From an uncultured Lachnospiraceae bacterium (GTDB taxonomy: Bacteria; Bacillota; Clostridia; Lachnospirales; Lachnospiraceae), in the NCBI GenBank assembly GCA_900554415.1, contig USGU01000008.1:18366-82365 (forward strand): a stretch of DNA of 64,000 bases, written 5' to 3'. Within the stretch, counting starts at the first letter, position 1; each line of letters opens with the position of its first letter. The position numbers were made by a program, and so were the translations under genes. Positions 26,159 through 34,987 of the stretch are shown here, in pieces. Below the pieces are notes generated by a model. The model did not search any database and was not told the DNA's origin. It was given only the letters and a program-made list of their open reading frames with translations.

Positions 26159-27218
26159 ACAAATGTTAGAAGAATCATTAAAAACAATTCATAATGGAGA
26201 GGTCGTAGATGGTACTGTAATTGACGTGAAACCAGATGAAATCATCTTAAATATTGGATACAAAGCCGACGGTATCATCACAAGAAATGAGTATACGAAT
26301 GAAGCAAATGCCGATTTAACAAAACTCGTTTCTGTAGGCGATACAATGACTGCAAAAGTATTAAAAGTCAATGATGGAGAAGGACAGGTTCTTCTTACAT
26401 ATAAGAGACTTGCTGCAGAAAAAGGAAATGAAAGATTAAAAGAAGCTTATGAGAACAAAGAAGTTCTGAAAGCAACAGTTGCTCAGATTCTTGGTGGAGG
26501 ATTAAGTGTTGTTGTAGATGAAGCAAGAGTATTTATCCCTGCAAGTCTTGTGTCAGATACTTATGAAAAAGATTTGACCAAATATCAGAATCAGGAAATC
26601 GAATTTGTAATCAGCGAATTCAATCCAAGAAGAAATCGTATTATCGGTGACAGAAGACAGCTTCTTGTTGCTGAAAAAGCTGAAAAACAGAAAGAAGTAT
26701 TTGCAAAACTTCATGTTGGAGATACAGTAGAAGGTACAGTTAAGAATGTAACAGATTTTGGCGCATTCATCGATCTTGGTGGAGTAGACGGTCTTCTTCA
26801 CATTTCAGAAATGTCATGGGGAAGAGTTGAAAATCCTAAGAAAGTATTTACTGTTGGAGAAACACTCAAAGTTCTTGTTAAGGATATTCATGATACAAAG
26901 ATTGCACTCAGCTTAAAGTTCCCAGAGACAAATCCATGGGCTAATGCTGCTGAGAAATATGCAGTAGGAACAGAAGTAACTGGTAAAGTTGCAAGAATGA
27001 CAGATTTTGGCGCATTCGTTGAGCTTGCTCCAGGTGTTGATGCATTACTTCATGTTTCACAGATTTCAAGAAATCATGTAGAGAAACCTTCTGATGTATT
27101 ATCCGTTGGACAGGAAATTACTGCAAAGATTGTAGATTTAAACGAAGCTGAAAAGAAAATCAGCTTAAGTATGAAAGCTCTTGCAGCTCCAGAACAGGAA
27201 GAAGCTGTAGAAGAATAA
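26139..27218 (+). CDS. S1 RNA-binding domain protein (30S S1-like)
   Basis: 359-aa protein made of four consecutive S1 OB-fold repeats (about residues 15-85, 100-170, 190-260, 275-345); the last two are the most canonical, each with TDFGAF. Related to ribosomal protein S1 of Gram-negatives (six repeats) and to YpfD/RpsA-like proteins of Firmicutes, so a role in mRNA binding or translation is likely, though whether it is a true ribosomal protein is uncertain. ATG 26139 has GAGGAGG 9 nt upstream, inside the ispH coding end. The four-domain form and the ispH link are characteristic of clostridia. Confidence 0.9.
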   Translation: MSELTFEQMLEESLKTIHNGEVVDGTVIDVKPDEIILNIGYKADGIITRNEYTNEANADLTKLVSVGDTMTAKVLKVNDGEGQVLLTYKRLAAEKGNERLKEAYENKEVLKATVAQILGGGLSVVVDEARVFIPASLVSDTYEKDLTKYQNQEIEFVISEFNPRRNRIIGDRRQLLVAEKAEKQKEVFAKLHVGDTVEGTVKNVTDFGAFIDLGGVDGLLHISEMSWGRVENPKKVFTVGETLKVLVKDIHDTKIALSLKFPETNPWANAAEKYAVGTEVTGKVARMTDFGAFVELAPGVDALLHVSQISRNHVEKPSDVLSVGQEITAKIVDLNEAEKKISLSMKALAAPEQEEAVEE

Positions 27219-27251
27219 GATAGTCAAAGTTATTACAGAGATAGATGATAG

Positions 27252-27283
27252 AGAGACAGGATAAAGTTTCCTGTCTCTTTTCA
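27252..27283 (+). terminator. Terminator after the S1 gene
   Basis: AGAGACAGG pairs with CCTGTCTCT, followed by TTTTCAT. The rest of the 190-nt gap before rnfC is AT-rich. TTGACT at 27344-27349 is the only good -35 there, and its partner -10 is unclear. Confidence 0.8.
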
Positions 27284-27409
27284 TATAAAATAATTTTACG
27301 TATAACAATTTTGTCAAGAAAATAACTTTTAAAAAATAAAAATTTGACTGGATTTGTGTATAGTTTTTTAGTATATTAAAGTGAGAACGTGAAAAAGGAA
27401 GGTGAGAAG

Positions 27410-28729
27410 ATGGTTAAATTTACATTTAAGGGCGGTGTGCATCCAGATGATGGGAAGAGCCTTTCTAAGAACAAAGAAATTACGGAGCTGTTACCAAAAG
27501 GGGATCTTGTTTATCCACTTTCGCAGCATATTGGCGCACCGGCTAAACCAATTGTAGGGCGAGGGGACCGTGTCCTGCGTGGACAGAAAATTGCAGAAGC
27601 AGGTGGATTTGTATCTGCACCTATTTATGCTTCTGTATCCGGAAAAGTAAAAGCAATTGAAGCCCGTCTTACTCCAACAGGAGGTAAAGTAGAATCCATT
27701 GTCATTGAAAATGACCAGCTTTATGAAGAGGTGGAATATCCAGAGGCAAAGCCTTGGGAAGAATTAACGAAAGAAGAAATCTTAAATATTATTGCGGAAG
27801 CCGGTATTGTAGGAATGGGTGGAGCCGGATTTCCTACAAGGGTGAAATTATCACCGAAGGAACCGGATAAGATTGATTATGTAATCGCAAACTGCGCAGA
27901 ATGTGAACCATATATTACCACGGACTATCGCAGAATGATAGAAAGTCCGGAAGACCTGGTAAATGGAATGGCTGTGATTTTGAAACTGTTTGATAATGCA
28001 ACTGGTATTTTCGCAATAGAAGATAATAAGATGGATTGCGTAGAGAAAATAGAGGCACTGATTAAAGACCAGCCTCGTATGCAGGTAAAGGTTCTTCAGA
28101 CAAAATATCCACAAGGTTCCGAGAGACAGTTGATTTATGCAGCAACCAAAAGAGCAATTCATTCTGCAATGCTTCCAGCAGATGCAGGATGTGTTGTGGA
28201 TAACGTAGAGACGATGATACATATTTATCAGGCAGTCGTGAAAGGACGTCCATCCATGGAAAGCCTTGTAACGGTAAGTGGTGATGGCATTGCATCAGCA
28301 GCGAATTTTAAAGTGTATTTCGGCACCAATCAGCGTGAACTCGTAGAAGCGGCTGGCGGACTTGTAGAAGGAACAGAAAAGGTGATTTCCGGCGGACCAA
28401 TGATGGGATTTGCCATGTATTCACTCGATGTTCCGGTAACTAAAACCACATCAGCAATTGTCTGTCTTAAGAAAGATGCAGTTTCTGCTATGGAACCGAC
28501 TCCTTGCATTAACTGTGGAAGATGTGTGGAAGTTTGCCCGAGCAGACTGATTCCATCACGCCTTGCCAGAATTTCCGAACGCGGAGATGAAGAAGGATTT
28601 ATAAAAATGAATGGTCTGGAATGTATGGAATGCGGTTCCTGCAGCTATGTATGTCCGGCTAAGAGACAGTTAAAGCAGGCAATCGGAAGTATGAGAAAAA
28701 CAGCACTGGCAAACAGACGTAAAAAATAG
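27410..28729 (+). CDS. rnfC: Rnf complex subunit RnfC
   Basis: Peripheral NADH-binding subunit of the ferredoxin:NAD+ oxidoreductase (Rnf). 439 aa. An N-terminal barrel (about 1-120), a NuoF-like Rossmann region with the glycine-rich GMGGAGFPT near 140, and two [4Fe-4S] motifs near the C-terminus, CINCGRCVEVCP and CMECGSCSYVCP. ATG 27410 follows AAGGTGAG; upstream in-frame residues to 27389 lie over that site. It is the first gene of rnfCDGEAB, the clostridial order. Confidence 0.95.
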   Translation: MVKFTFKGGVHPDDGKSLSKNKEITELLPKGDLVYPLSQHIGAPAKPIVGRGDRVLRGQKIAEAGGFVSAPIYASVSGKVKAIEARLTPTGGKVESIVIENDQLYEEVEYPEAKPWEELTKEEILNIIAEAGIVGMGGAGFPTRVKLSPKEPDKIDYVIANCAECEPYITTDYRRMIESPEDLVNGMAVILKLFDNATGIFAIEDNKMDCVEKIEALIKDQPRMQVKVLQTKYPQGSERQLIYAATKRAIHSAMLPADAGCVVDNVETMIHIYQAVVKGRPSMESLVTVSGDGIASAANFKVYFGTNQRELVEAAGGLVEGTEKVISGGPMMGFAMYSLDVPVTKTTSAIVCLKKDAVSAMEPTPCINCGRCVEVCPSRLIPSRLARISERGDEEGFIKMNGLECMECGSCSYVCPAKRQLKQAIGSMRKTALANRRKK

Positions 28730-28757
28730 AAAGAAACAGAGAAAGAGGTGAACCTAC

Positions 28758-29729
28758 GTGGGTGAACAATTAAAGATTTCATCATCTCCACATATCCGTT
28801 CCAAAGCTACAACCAGCAATATTATGATGTGGGTTGTTATTGCACTTTTACCGGCAACAGCTTTTGGAATTTATAATTTCAGAGATACTAATGCGTGGCT
28901 TCTTGTACTGGTTACAGTTGCTACTTCAGTTCTTACAGAATACATTTATGAAAAACTTATGCACAAAAAGATAACCATTCAGGATTTCAGTGCAGTGGTA
29001 ACCGGCTTATTGCTTGCATTAAACCTGCCACCGACAGCACCACTCTGGATGGGAGCACTCGGAAGTATTTTTGCTATTCTGATCGTGAAACAGTTATTTG
29101 GCGGTCTGGGACAGAATTTCATGAATCCGGCTCTTGGTGCAAGATGCTTTTTGCTGATTTCCTTTACTGGAAGAATGACGAATTTTGTATATGATGGTAT
29201 TTCAGGTGCAACACCACTTGCGATTATCCGTTCCAATGTACAGAGTGGAAATGCATTATTATCCGGTGTGAATACCATGGATATGCTGATTGGAAATATT
29301 GGTGGAACCATTGGAGAAACATCCGTACTTGCAATTATGGCAGGGGCAATGCTTCTGATCGGACTTGGAATTATTGATTTGAAGATTCCTGGAAGTTATC
29401 TGGCTACATTTGCTATCTTTATTGGTATCTGTGGTGGATTTGTAAACGGCATTGGATTTTTTAATTCAAATTATATTGTTGCTGAACTTTGTGGTGGTGG
29501 AATTATGCTTGGAGCATGGTTTATGGCAACGGATTATGTGACTGCACCAATTACCAAGACCGGGCAGATTGTATACGGCATAGTGCTTGGTATTTTAACG
29601 GGAATCTTCCGTCTCTTCGGAGGTTCTGCAGAAGGGGTATCTTATGCGATTATTATTGGAAACCTTCTTGTGCCTCTGATTGAAAGAGTGACTCTTCCGA
29701 AACCTTTCGGGAAAGGAGGAGAAAAATAA
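28758..29729 (+). CDS. rnfD: Rnf complex subunit RnfD
   Basis: Integral membrane subunit, 323 aa, about ten helices, holding a covalently bound FMN. The attachment motif DGISGATPLAI (Thr near 151-155) fits the DxxSGAT signature for ApbE flavinylation. GTG 28758 follows GAGGTG. It lies 28 nt after rnfC, and its stop overlaps the rnfG start by 1 nt. Confidence 0.95.
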   Translation: MGEQLKISSSPHIRSKATTSNIMMWVVIALLPATAFGIYNFRDTNAWLLVLVTVATSVLTEYIYEKLMHKKITIQDFSAVVTGLLLALNLPPTAPLWMGALGSIFAILIVKQLFGGLGQNFMNPALGARCFLLISFTGRMTNFVYDGISGATPLAIIRSNVQSGNALLSGVNTMDMLIGNIGGTIGETSVLAIMAGAMLLIGLGIIDLKIPGSYLATFAIFIGICGGFVNGIGFFNSNYIVAELCGGGIMLGAWFMATDYVTAPITKTGQIVYGIVLGILTGIFRLFGGSAEGVSYAIIIGNLLVPLIERVTLPKPFGKGGEK

Positions 29730-30295
29730 TGAATAAAATTTTGAAAAATACATTGATTCTTACTGCAATTACAGTAATTGCAGGAACTGCACTTGGTTTG
29801 GTGTATGAGATTACAAAAGAACCGATTGCACAGGCAAAAGAGAAAGAAACGCAGGAAGCTTGTCTGCAGGTTTTTCCAGACGCAGATGCATTTGAAGTGG
29901 CAGATGTGAAGCTTACAGAAGGAATTGATCAGGTTTATACAGTAAAAAAAGCTGGAGCGGATGCTGGTTACGTTATTACAACAACCAGCAAAGAAGGCTA
30001 TGGCGGAAATATCCAGATTTCCGTGGGAATCACTTCTGATGGAACGGTAAATGGTATTTCGATATTATCCATCAGTGAGACAGCCGGACTTGGAATGAAT
30101 GCAAAGAAACCGGAATTTTATAATCAGTATGCAGGAAAACAGACCAATCATTTTTATGTATCTAAAGATGGCGGTGACGGAGAACCGATTGATGCATTAA
30201 GTGGTGCTACCATTACTTCGCGTGCAGTAACAGGAGCTGTTAATAATGCGCTTGATTTTTATTACCATGAGTTAGGAGGTTCTGGAAATGAATAA
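29729..30295 (+). CDS. rnfG: Rnf complex subunit RnfG
   Basis: Single-pass subunit with an external FMN-binding domain, 188 aa. An N-terminal membrane anchor spans about residues 9-27. The FMN-binding domain ends with DALSGATITS near 155, in which the Thr is the expected site of covalent FMN linked by ApbE. AAGGAGG precedes ATG 29729. The stop overlaps rnfE by 8 nt. Confidence 0.95.
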   Translation: MNKILKNTLILTAITVIAGTALGLVYEITKEPIAQAKEKETQEACLQVFPDADAFEVADVKLTEGIDQVYTVKKAGADAGYVITTTSKEGYGGNIQISVGITSDGTVNGISILSISETAGLGMNAKKPEFYNQYAGKQTNHFYVSKDGGDGEPIDALSGATITSRAVTGAVNNALDFYYHELGGSGNE

Positions 30296-30986
30296 GTATA
30301 TGGAACGATTATACAATGGAATCATCAAAGAGAATCCTACTTTTGTTATGATGCTTGGAATGTGTCCGACTCTTGCAGTTACCACATCGGCTACCAATGG
30401 AATTGGTATGGGACTTTCTACAACAGTAGTTTTGATTTTGTCAAATATGTTGATTTCCATGCTGAGAAAGGTTATACCTGATTCGGTCAGAATGCCTGCA
30501 TTTATCGTAGTAGTGGCATCCTTTGTAACGATTGTGCAGTTTTTGTTAGAAGGATATATCCCAAGTCTGTATTCAGCGCTTGGAATTTATATTCCTCTGA
30601 TTGTTGTAAACTGTATTATCCTTGGACGTGCGGAAAGCTATGCGTCTAAAAATCCGGTTTTATTATCTATTTGTGATGGAGTTGGTATGGGACTTGGATT
30701 TACATTTGGATTAACCTGTATCGGAATTGTACGTGAATTAATTGGTGCCGGAACCGTTTTTGGTATTCAGGTTATGCCGGCATCCTATGAGCCGATTACT
30801 ATTTTCATTCTTGCACCTGGTGCGTTCCTTGTTCTTGCTTTTCTGGTTGCTGCAAGAAATAAAATCATGCGGAATCTGGAAAAGAAGGGAAAAGAAGTTC
30901 CGAAGGCACAGGGATGTGCAGAAGGCGGTTGTGCTTCCTGCAGTGGATGTGATAAGAAGATTTTCCCTACGGGACAGGAAGAATAG
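30288..30986 (+). CDS. rnfE: Rnf complex subunit RnfE
   Basis: Integral membrane subunit of the RnfA/RnfE pair, 232 aa, about six helices, with PTLAVTTSATNGIGMG near 27. These two subunits form the inverted-repeat core that carries the membrane iron-sulphur centre. The C-terminal tail has a Cys-rich stretch (EGGCASCSGCDKK) that is not part of the core fold and could bind metal. Confidence 0.94.
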   Translation: MNKYMERLYNGIIKENPTFVMMLGMCPTLAVTTSATNGIGMGLSTTVVLILSNMLISMLRKVIPDSVRMPAFIVVVASFVTIVQFLLEGYIPSLYSALGIYIPLIVVNCIILGRAESYASKNPVLLSICDGVGMGLGFTFGLTCIGIVRELIGAGTVFGIQVMPASYEPITIFILAPGAFLVLAFLVAARNKIMRNLEKKGKEVPKAQGCAEGGCASCSGCDKKIFPTGQEE

Positions 30987-30998
30987 GAGGAGCATGAG

Positions 30999-31574
30999 AT
31001 GAAAGAATTATTAATTATTGCAGTGAGTTCTGCACTTGTAAATAACGTTGTACTCAGTCAGTTCCTCGGAATCTGTCCGTTTATCGGAGTATCAAAAAAG
31101 ATTGATACAGCGGCGGGCATGGGTGGAGCTGTTGTGTTTGTTATTACTATAGCATCATTTTGTACGAGTCTGATTTACAAATTTATACTGGTGCCTGCTG
31201 GCTTTGAATATTTGCAGACCATAGTATTTATTCTGGTAATCGCTGCTTTGGTACAGTTTGTAGAAATGTTTTTGAAAAAGGCTATGCCGCCGCTTTATGA
31301 GGCACTTGGTGTATATCTGCCGCTTATTACAACAAACTGTGCAGTGCTTGGTGTGGCACTTACCAATGTACAGAAAGAATATGGGATTCTTTCCAGTGTG
31401 GTAAATGGACTTGCTACGGCAGTAGGTTTCACAATTGCCATTACGATTATGGCCGGTATTCGTGAAAAAATCGAGTACAATGATATCCCAGAAGCTTTTC
31501 AGGGAACGCCAATTGTATTGCTTACGGCAGCACTGATGTCAATTGCATTTTTTGGATTTTCAGGAGTGATTTAA
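30999..31574 (+). CDS. rnfA: Rnf complex subunit RnfA
   Basis: Integral membrane subunit, 191 aa, six helices, with the family stretch NNVVLSQFLGICPFIGVS near 15 and TTNCAVLGVAL near 107. It pairs with RnfE in the membrane. TAGGAGG precedes ATG 30999. It is 12 nt after rnfE. Confidence 0.95.
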   Translation: MKELLIIAVSSALVNNVVLSQFLGICPFIGVSKKIDTAAGMGGAVVFVITIASFCTSLIYKFILVPAGFEYLQTIVFILVIAALVQFVEMFLKKAMPPLYEALGVYLPLITTNCAVLGVALTNVQKEYGILSSVVNGLATAVGFTIAITIMAGIREKIEYNDIPEAFQGTPIVLLTAALMSIAFFGFSGVI

Positions 31575-31589
31575 GAGGAGGAACAAATC

Positions 31590-32381
31590 ATGAGTATAAC
31601 AGGTGTACTGATAGCCGCACTGATTGTTGGTGGAACGGGTCTGTTTATCGGCGTCTTCCTCGGTGTGGCAGGAAAGAAATTTGCTATTGAAGTTGATGAA
31701 AAGGAAGCGCAGATATTGGAAGCACTTCCGGGAAATAACTGTGGTGGCTGTGGTTATGCAGGTTGTGCAGCTCTTGCAGCAGCAATTGCCAAGGGGGAAG
31801 CACCGGCAAACCAGTGTCCTGTAGGTGGAGCTGCGGTTGCACAGGCAATAGCAGGTATTCTTGGAGAAGAAGCCGGTGAAAGCGTGCACAAAGTTGCATT
31901 TGTAAAATGCGCAGGAACTTGTGACAAAGCAAAACAGGCATATGAATATACAGGAATTGAGGATTGTGTTATTGCTTCTAATATGCAGAATGGCGGTCCA
32001 AAAGGATGTTCCTATGGTTGTATGGGCTTTGGAAGCTGCGTGAAAGCATGTCCGTTTGATGCGATTCATGTGGTAGATGGAATTGCGGTAGTGGATAAAG
32101 AAGCGTGTAAAGCTTGTGGAAAATGTATCGCAGTATGTCCGAAGCATTTGATTGAGTTAGTGCCATATGAACAGAAACATTTGGTTCAGTGTAATTCACA
32201 GGACAAAGGAAAAGATGTAATGAGCGTATGTTCCGGTGGATGTATTGGCTGCAAAATGTGCGAAAAACTTTGTGGTGTTGCTGCAGTGAAAGTAGAAAAT
32301 AATATTGCGCATATTGATTATGACAAGTGTGTTGACTGCGGAAGATGTGCAGAAAAATGTCCAAAGAAAATTATCTGTTAA
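31590..32381 (+). CDS. rnfB: Rnf complex subunit RnfB
   Basis: Ferredoxin-accepting subunit, 263 aa. An N-terminal membrane anchor (about 5-27), a [4Fe-4S] motif of NNCGGCGYAGC (about 49-60) with a distal Cys, then two bacterial-ferredoxin domains with CxxCxxCxxxC sets at about 145-190 and 210-262. The run of clusters is the electron wire from ferredoxin into the complex. Last gene of the rnf set; a DUF2752 gene follows by 7 nt. Confidence 0.95.
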   Translation: MSITGVLIAALIVGGTGLFIGVFLGVAGKKFAIEVDEKEAQILEALPGNNCGGCGYAGCAALAAAIAKGEAPANQCPVGGAAVAQAIAGILGEEAGESVHKVAFVKCAGTCDKAKQAYEYTGIEDCVIASNMQNGGPKGCSYGCMGFGSCVKACPFDAIHVVDGIAVVDKEACKACGKCIAVCPKHLIELVPYEQKHLVQCNSQDKGKDVMSVCSGGCIGCKMCEKLCGVAAVKVENNIAHIDYDKCVDCGRCAEKCPKKIIC

Positions 32382-32388
32382 TATTAGA

Positions 32389-32850
32389 ATGACTGAAAAA
32401 GCAATAAAAAGAATGAAAGAAGTAGTCAGGCTTCTGGTAAAAGACATTAGGAACTATCATATTGGCTTCATTTTGATTGGGATATATTTTCTGGTTATGA
32501 GAAAATGGTTTTACAGTTCCTGTCCCAGTGTTGTGCTGACTGGATTTCCCTGTCCCGGCTGTGGGATGACACGGGCAATGATACTTATTTTGAAGGGAAG
32601 ATTTGCCGGTGCATGGAGGCTTCATCCATTTTCCTATGTATGGTTAATTTACGGTGTTGTGTTCTTAAGCAGACGATATATCTTTCAAAAAGAATGCAGA
32701 AGTATACTGAAATATTTACTGATAATAGTAGTTGGAATGGTTTTGTTTTATTTTTATCGTATGATTCACTTTTTCCCATATGAAGCGCCTATGACGTACT
32801 ATTATGGAAGTGTACTTTATCGTGGAATGAAGTTACTTAAATTGAGATAA
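32389..32850 (+). CDS. DUF2752 membrane protein
   Basis: 153-aa membrane protein with about three helices and the DUF2752 signature FPCPGCGMTRA near 50. Function unknown; the paired cysteines could bind metal or form a disulphide. The start is uncertain: ATG 32389 lies 7 nt after the rnfB stop, with a poor ribosome binding site; ATG 32413 is an alternative. It probably shares the rnf transcript and ends in a terminator, so it may be connected with Rnf, but this is inference from position only. Confidence 0.7.
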   Translation: MTEKAIKRMKEVVRLLVKDIRNYHIGFILIGIYFLVMRKWFYSSCPSVVLTGFPCPGCGMTRAMILILKGRFAGAWRLHPFSYVWLIYGVVFLSRRYIFQKECRSILKYLLIIVVGMVLFYFYRMIHFFPYEAPMTYYYGSVLYRGMKLLKLR

Positions 32851-32860
32851 TTGACAAAAG

Positions 32861-32884
32861 AAAAAGGTCCGGAAGGACCTTTTT
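32861..32884. terminator. Bidirectional terminator between rnf and apbE
   Basis: AAAAAGGTCC-GGAA-GGACCTTTTT, a perfect hairpin with a GNRA-type loop and A/T tracts on both sides. It serves DUF2752 from the left and apbE from the right. Confidence 0.88.
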
Positions 32885-32955
32885 CTGGTTTTAGAGATTT
32901 GATTGATTTTTTATTTTAGGTGGCAGGCATATAACAAAAGGTTCAGCGCACCTAT

Positions 32956-33951
32956 TTAGTGCTGCGGAAAATTATCAGAATACAGAAGTTCGTATTGGTC
33001 AGTGATAAATACAGCCTCAGCATAATCAAGAGAATTAATAAGCTTCATCCCTTCTTCAGCACCAAGAGCAAAGCAGGTGGTACTTAAGGCATCTGCATCT
33101 GCAGAAGAATCAGCAAGGATGGAAACACCAAACAAATGATTCTGGTAAGGATATCCGGTATTGGGATTCAAAATGTGGTGATAAATTGTGCCGTCAACTT
33201 TAAAATAGCGTTGGTAAACTCCGGATGAAACGACAGACTGGTTCTTAACTTCCACATAAGTCACAGCCTCGCCAGAAGAAGAAAAAGGCTTCTGTATTCC
33301 AATTCGGAAAGCCGTTCCATCTGGTTTGCCGCCTAAACCAAGAATGTTTCCACCTAAGTCAATCAGAGCATGTTCTACATGATAATCTTCGAGAATAGAT
33401 TTCAGTTTGTCCGCAATATAACCTTTGGCAATTCCGCCTAAATCAATTTCTGTTTGTGAATCTAAAAGCTGAACGGTATTCCCTGCTATATGGATATTTT
33501 GATAACCAACATGAGATAAAGCTTCTGTAATATTGGTGGTATCAGGAAGAATACCGGAATTATTTTGAAAATCCCATAAATCACTTAATGGGGCAAGAGT
33601 AATATCAAAGGCTCCATCAGAAAGCTCACAATATTTAAGTGCCAGATTCAGTAAAGCGATGGTTTCATCAGAAAGCTCAGTTGGAGCGCCGTTTGCATGG
33701 TTTAAACGGTAAATGTCACTGCCTTCCACGGTACGGCTAAGCAGATTTTCATAGGTTTTACATGCAGTTTTGCATGCTTCAAGTGCTTCGGCAGCATTCG
33801 TATCATAGACACGAATCTGAATAATTGTATCGAAAAGAGTGTCCTGGTAGGTCAGAGGATTTGTGGATGAAGAAGCACAACCAGTTAAAAAGAAGAATAT
33901 GCAGATCAAAAATCCCAACACTGTAGGTTTATTAAGTAAAGTTCGTTTCAT
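32956..33951 (-). CDS. apbE: FAD:protein FMN transferase ApbE (lipoprotein)
   Basis: Flavinyl transferase that moves FMN from FAD to a threonine of exported flavoproteins. 331 aa. A lipoprotein signal with lipobox LTGC (Cys25) anchors it outside the membrane, where the Rnf FMN domains lie. Motifs: GGIAKGYIAD near 172, LIDLGGN near 196 and DALSTTCFALG near 292. AGGAG precedes the ATG. It converges with the rnf operon, whose RnfD and RnfG carry the target motif. Its own promoter faces left, opposite the NusG-II gene. Confidence 0.95.
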   Translation of the reverse strand: MKRTLLNKPTVLGFLICIFFFLTGCASSSTNPLTYQDTLFDTIIQIRVYDTNAAEALEACKTACKTYENLLSRTVEGSDIYRLNHANGAPTELSDETIALLNLALKYCELSDGAFDITLAPLSDLWDFQNNSGILPDTTNITEALSHVGYQNIHIAGNTVQLLDSQTEIDLGGIAKGYIADKLKSILEDYHVEHALIDLGGNILGLGGKPDGTAFRIGIQKPFSSSGEAVTYVEVKNQSVVSSGVYQRYFKVDGTIYHHILNPNTGYPYQNHLFGVSILADSSADADALSTTCFALGAEEGMKLINSLDYAEAVFITDQYELLYSDNFPQH

Positions 33952-33981
33952 AAGATCTCCTGAATCATAAAAGATGTGTCT

Positions 33982-34010
33982 ATTATAAAAAATGAAGAAC
34001 AGAAAATCAA
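33982..34010 (-). promoter_or_regulatory. SigA promoter for apbE (minus strand)
   Basis: Minus strand TTGATT (34010-34005), 17 nt, TATAAT (33987-33982). Confidence 0.75.
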
Positions 34011-34022
34011 TCGAACATTTGG

Positions 34023-34051
34023 TTGTATTTGTAAAACTGTTGTGTTAGAAT
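34023..34051 (+). promoter_or_regulatory. Promoter candidate for the NusG-II operon
   Basis: TTGTAT (34023-34028), 17 nt, TAGAAT (34046-34051) with extended -10 TGT. Divergent from the apbE promoter by 12 nt. Confidence 0.55.
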
Positions 34052-34071
34052 AACGAAAGGAAGGTGAGAAT

Positions 34072-34443
34072 GTGAAACGCGGAATCAGAAAGAGTGATGT
34101 CATTCTTATAATCGGTATTTTAATTTGTGCAGCTGTATTTTATTTTTTTCAGTCCAATAGAGAAACAGAGGCAGATGCACAGCTTGTGGTGAAAGTAAAG
34201 GGAGAAGTGATAAAGACCTGTTCTCTGGAAGAAAATCAGGATTTCTGGCTTCCGGATAAGACAAATCAGGTATCGGTACACGATGGTAAGGTATCTATGA
34301 AGGAAGCAGACTGTCCGGACCAGATTTGCGTGAATCATGTTCCTATATATCGAAATCATGAAAGTATCATTTGTCTGCCAAATCAGGTTGTACTTGAAAT
34401 TGTAAATGGAGAAGAATCCGGGTTAGATGCAGTGACGAATTAG
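34072..34443 (+). CDS. NusG domain II-containing membrane protein
   Basis: Small protein of 123 aa: one N-terminal membrane segment (about 9-26), then an external NusG-II-type beta domain with a Cys pair in CPDQICVNH. Start GTG 34072 after GGAAGGTGAG. Proteins of this family occur beside apbE and the Gx transporter in Firmicute electron-transfer loci (recalled as the EetA type), but the role is not biochemically settled. It lies 10 nt before the next gene and faces away from apbE. Confidence 0.85.
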   Translation: MKRGIRKSDVILIIGILICAAVFYFFQSNRETEADAQLVVKVKGEVIKTCSLEENQDFWLPDKTNQVSVHDGKVSMKEADCPDQICVNHVPIYRNHESIICLPNQVVLEIVNGEESGLDAVTN

Positions 34444-34453
34444 GAGGCTTGTT

Positions 34454-34987
34454 GTGGGAAAAAGAACAGCGTATTTTGGCGTGCTTGCGGCACTTGCTAT
34501 TATTTTTGGCTATATAGAGGCAATATTTCCATTTCATATCGGGATTCAGGGTGTGAAGCTTGGTATTGCGAATCTTGTTATTGTGATTGTGCTGTACAAG
34601 ATGGGAAATCAGGCAGCATTTGCCGTATCTATTGTCCGCATTGTTGTCTCTGGATTTTTATTTTCCAATGCATTTAGTATTTTATATAGCATAGCAGGAA
34701 GCATCCTTAGTCTGGTTGTGATGATTATACTGAAAAAGAAAGGCTGGTTCAGTGTTTACGGAGTCAGTGTAGCAGGTGGAGTGATGCACAATATAGGGCA
34801 GCTTCTTATGGCTGCGTTAGTGACGCAGACGGTCAGTATTTTTTATTATGTACCAGTACTGTTGGTAGCAGGAATGGTTGCTGGACTGGTAATAGGAATA
34901 TTGTCCGGTGAAATGTTAAAGCGTCTTGAGACTGTGGATATGTCATTAAAACCAAACGATGGAATACATAAAGGAGAAAAAAGATGA
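34454..34987 (+). CDS. Gx transporter family / heptaprenyl diphosphate synthase component I-like
   Basis: Integral membrane protein of 177 aa, about five helices, from the family labelled Gx transporter or Hpre_diP_synt_I. Characteristic stretch: GIQGVKLGIANL near 29-40. The original synthase label is probably wrong for this polytopic protein; a transporter or membrane part of an electron-transfer system (EetB-like) is more likely. GTG 34454 has AGGAGG 6 nt upstream. It overlaps ruvA by 4 nt. Confidence 0.82.
   Translation: MGKRTAYFGVLAALAIIFGYIEAIFPFHIGIQGVKLGIANLVIVIVLYKMGNQAAFAVSIVRIVVSGFLFSNAFSILYSIAGSILSLVVMIILKKKGWFSVYGVSVAGGVMHNIGQLLMAALVTQTVSIFYYVPVLLVAGMVAGLVIGILSGEMLKRLETVDMSLKPNDGIHKGEKR

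Noticed and set aside
27311..27330. Possible Rex redox operator upstream of rnfC
   Set aside because: Only the left half (TTGTCAA) resembles the Rex site; the right half does not match.
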